From: Cranoglanis bouderius
Taxonomy: Eukaryota > Chordata > Actinopteri > Siluriformes > Cranoglanididae
DNA: 64,000 nt
Assembly (NCBI GenBank): GCA_023630585.1
Contig: CM042565.1
Location: forward strand, 7,995,513-8,059,512
Direction: 5' to 3'
The notes beneath the pieces are model-generated. The model did not search any database, had not been told where the DNA came from, and saw nothing but the letters and a program-made list of their open reading frames with translations. Made by a program: the position numbers and the translations under genes. Shown here piece after piece: positions 61,205 through 64,000 of this stretch; positions within the stretch are counted from its first letter, which is position 1; each line of letters starts with the position of its first letter.

Positions 61205-61273
<69 letters not shown>
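61204..61273. repeat. (TG)n microsatellite at the end of a MITE
   Basis: Starts within the last base of the MITE's right terminus. Confidence 0.97.
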
Positions 61274-61276
<3 letters not shown>

Positions 61277-62211
61277 GCTGCTGGTAATTTTGCTCGTAGT
61301 CTGAAAGTTTATTCATTTATACATGTGCAAGCATGCCAGCATGCATTTTTGCTAGCCTGACAACTTGTACTGAGAGTTGCAAAAGTGCCACAGGAAGACA
61401 TCTTAAAGCCACCTTCATTTATTTTGGTCCCAGTAGGATGAATTAAAAGTAATCCAGCTGTTAGCACGTAGTGTGTTGCTGCCCCCTAATTAGTATAACT
61501 GCCCATTCTCACTGATTCATGCATTTGGGAATAGCTTTGTCATGTGGCTCAGATAAGAGGATGATTATCTCAGATAAGACATGCTTGATTTAACACCTAA
61601 AATCACCAATACCATCTCTCTGTTTAAAAAAAAAAAAAATGCCGCAGGGCATGCGTTTTTGTTGTCAAATATGTGCAAAGTTCAACCCTCCTTGCACCAA
61701 AACACAGCTCCAAAAACAGCTTTGAAACTCTTGAACCTAAAGAGTTCAAGAAACCAAAACCTCAGGCTAGCGCACTAATGCTTACACACACCGCCCAATC
61801 TGTTTGGCTCTGCTATTCTGAGCACCGTCAATGGGTTTGGAGCTTTATATTTATAACACACACTATTTCCCGAAATATTCACAACTCTTAGTGGAAGTGC
61901 AGTGCATTTATCAAATTTCTCACTACAGTAGTAGTAGACTTGGTAGTAAGCCTAATAAAGAATACTGAAATGAAAAGGGAAGCATTTCTGCGATTTGAAA
62001 TGTAATCTCATAGTGTTTTGATTTAGTTACAAATATACCATTTATGTGCAGTAAAGTGTATATATGCTTGCCAGCAGCAGAAATGATTATTAATGCAGGA
62101 CATTCATTTTGGTGCAACGTAGAATTATGCAGCATGAAGAGCACTGCATTGTCTGGAAAGATTCTCAGATTTATGGGGGCCTGAGACTAACATTAAGTAT
62201 ACACAAAAGTA
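61274..62211. other. Non-genic stretch
   Basis: A13 at about 61,626-61,639. Nothing else recognised. Confidence 0.4.
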
Positions 62212-62759
62212 CAGTGCAAAAGTTTTAGGCACCCTATTTTTTTTTAGTACAAACTTTGTTATAGAATTTTTATTTTATGACTTCTACATTATCAAGTCAG
62301 TACAAAAAACAGTTTTAGATTCCCAAACATTAGTTTTCTAGCACAAAATTAAATGTTACAGAAAAATGTTTGCATGTCATTAAAGAAAGCAGTATATTAC
62401 GTAAGAGACACTTTTCAGACAAAAAACACAATGAAGGCTGCTGGATTTTGCTGCAAAAATAAGAAGCGAGTGCGAAAGTCAAAGTCTCCAGAAGAACTGT
62501 GGCTGGTTCTGCAAGATGCTCAATAAAACTTACCAGCTCATTTCCTTATAAAACTGCACAAATTGTACCAGAGACTACTGTTTTTATTATTTATTTATTT
62601 TTTTTGTCACACCAAATATTGACTTTGTTTCATTTAATACTGTTTACTGCTCTTTACCGTATTTCTTTTTAAAGTAGAAACATTTAAATTCATTATTTTG
62701 AAGGCATCTTTGTTCTACAGCATTTCTTTGCATGTGCCTAAAACTTTTGCACAGTGCTG
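62212..62759 (+). mobile_element. Tc1/mariner-type MITE, family B, copy 3
   Basis: TA at 62,210-62,211 and 62,760-62,761. Left CAGTGCAAAAGTTTTAGGCA, right TGCCTAAAACTTTTGCACAG/TGCTG. Same orientation as copy 2, about 1.5 kb from it. Its left terminus lacks the TACTG present in the other copies. Confidence 0.88.
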
Positions 62760-62789
62760 TATATATGTATGTATGTATTTATATGCAGC

Positions 62790-62873
62790 AGTAGTAGTAG
62801 TAGTAGTAGCAATAGTATTTATTTATAATTTATTTATATTTAGGTGATTTAAATTTTTTTCATGTTAAATGAA

Positions 62874-62904
<31 letters not shown>
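62790..62904. repeat. (GTA)n and (TG)n microsatellites
   Basis: (GTA)n at 62,790-62,809 and (TG)n at 62,876-62,904. Confidence 0.93.
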
Positions 62905-62906
<2 letters not shown>

Positions 62907-64000
62907 TTCTTCCTCACCTGCAGTAGTAGTAGTAGTTGAGGCGCGGTTGGGGGCCCCCTGTTGACTGTTTTGGGTGTCTGCGTTATTCTGAGGTCTGCAT
63001 GGTATAGAGCAGTGTTCTTTACTCTTGTTTCTGTAGGTTGTTTGGTTGTTTTATTCCTGTAGGGTTTCCCCCCCCAACCTAACACACAGTTGTCTGCAAT
63101 TCATCAACTGGCTTTTATGCCAAGAAACCGGTGGGAGTGTATTGTGTCGTTTCAAATATATTGTAATTATTGTGAAAACTGAGCACTGGGGCACCTCTCT
63201 GCATGACTGAGGACATGTAGAAAGCAGTTAATGTAATTAATGTAATTATGCCAAATGATGGTTAAATGCATTGATGGCTGCAGGAGCAACATGGTCATAT
63301 AAAACATGTCTGAATGCTCACAGTTAGCAGTCTTACAGTTCTTATAAATTTCATGACGTTTAATAGTCTTTTTTCCTGAACCCTTGGTTACACACTTAGT
63401 CCATTTTGTCAGTTAGGTTCCACCTCACTAAGTGTATTATTTGCAGTTTCTGTTAGATACGTAAGTGCAAAATAACGATTTAGGCCTACATTTAGATGTG
63501 AACAGCATTGTGTGCTTGGTTTACAGTAGTCTAGTGTCTGATTAAACATCTGTACATGTACAGTAAATGCTGTCTGAACCATGTTCTGTAAGTTGTATCA
63601 CAAGCCGTGTGCACGTGATAAGTGGCAAGTAATATCACAATTTGGTTTCACAAAACTAAATCACAAAACTAAATACAATTTACACTATATTTAGTTAAAG
63701 TCATTCATTTGTAACACCATAGTAGCAGTTTGTGTTATGTATAGGTGAGAATGATTGGCAGGAGATCTGTGCATTTGAGGTTTAAGGGTGGAACAGAGAG
63801 CATTGTGTGTATCTTTAGTCCAAAACCCTGGGTGTAGAAAGACGATAGAGAAAGTGTTAGATAGTCCATATAAATGTCCAGATATCCAATTATAGCTATT
63901 ATAGATTATGTTATTATTATCTCAAAGATGTACGATTTATCATAAAATATGTTGCATACCATATAGATAGATTATGTATTATATTGCTAGTATTATATTA
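62905..64000. other. Non-genic stretch to window end
   Basis: A second short AGTAGTAGTAGTAGT run at about 62,922-62,937. No miR-125b or other RNA gene recognised. Confidence 0.4.

Noticed and set aside
59584..64000. mir-125b, the expected third cluster member
   Set aside because: No CCCTGAGACCCTAACTTG-like sequence was found by eye on the + strand downstream of let-7a; it probably lies beyond the window.

Overview
This is vertebrate, almost certainly teleost, nuclear DNA. It is AT-rich and packed with (AC)n, (AG)n, (AT)n and (GATA)n microsatellites. It carries several decayed Tc1/mariner families, small terminal-inverted-repeat elements, fish tRNA-derived SINEs and a LINE fragment. The SINE and MITE families resemble those of otophysan fishes, and a catfish (Siluriformes) is my best guess by recall; the exact species cannot be read from the window. 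No intact protein-coding gene was found. Almost every open reading frame is either a translated microsatellite or a transposase remnant.

The one confident functional locus is at the right: a microRNA cluster on the + strand. mir-100 (hairpin about 58,158-58,236) is followed 1.3 kb later by a let-7a hairpin (about 59,502-59,583) whose 3p arm is the let-7a-2 type. This is the vertebrate mir-100/let-7a-2/mir-125b cluster, hosted in mammals by the long noncoding RNA MIR100HG. mir-125b was not found in the remaining 4.4 kb and is expected further downstream. About 2-3 kb upstream (55.4-56.55 kb) is a promoter/first-exon-like region with a strong splice acceptor, a candidate start of the primary transcript. 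Between the two miRNAs lies an unusual degenerate tandem array (58.38-59.39 kb, about 37-bp units, about 25 copies) with a higher-order duplication of about 460 bp.

Region by region. 0-11 kb: three relatives of one Tc1 family (166-457, 3403-4532, 9146-10539), a second Tc1 family (5.8-6.6 kb), a 196-bp MITE, and a large fold-back element (7.26-8.6 kb) split by a 487-bp insertion. 11-21 kb: microsatellites, a conserved-looking noncoding block (11.86-12.04 kb), a 30-bp minisatellite, a SINE, a hAT-like element, a LINE-type tail, and a 1.3-kb polypurine domain (18.2-19.5 kb). 21-33 kb: a third Tc1 element, a LINE reverse-transcriptase C-terminus, compound (AC)n tandem arrays, nested SINEs, a TIR MITE (28.7 kb), a palindromic pair of transposon 5' ends (29.6-30.4 kb) and another SINE. 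33-50 kb: a Myb/SANT-like coding remnant, a 447-bp MITE, microsatellites and long single-copy stretches that may contain regulatory elements. 50-55 kb: a near full-length Tc1-type pseudogene, small MITEs and a second hAT-like copy. 55-64 kb: the miRNA locus, followed by two more copies of the 28.7-kb MITE.
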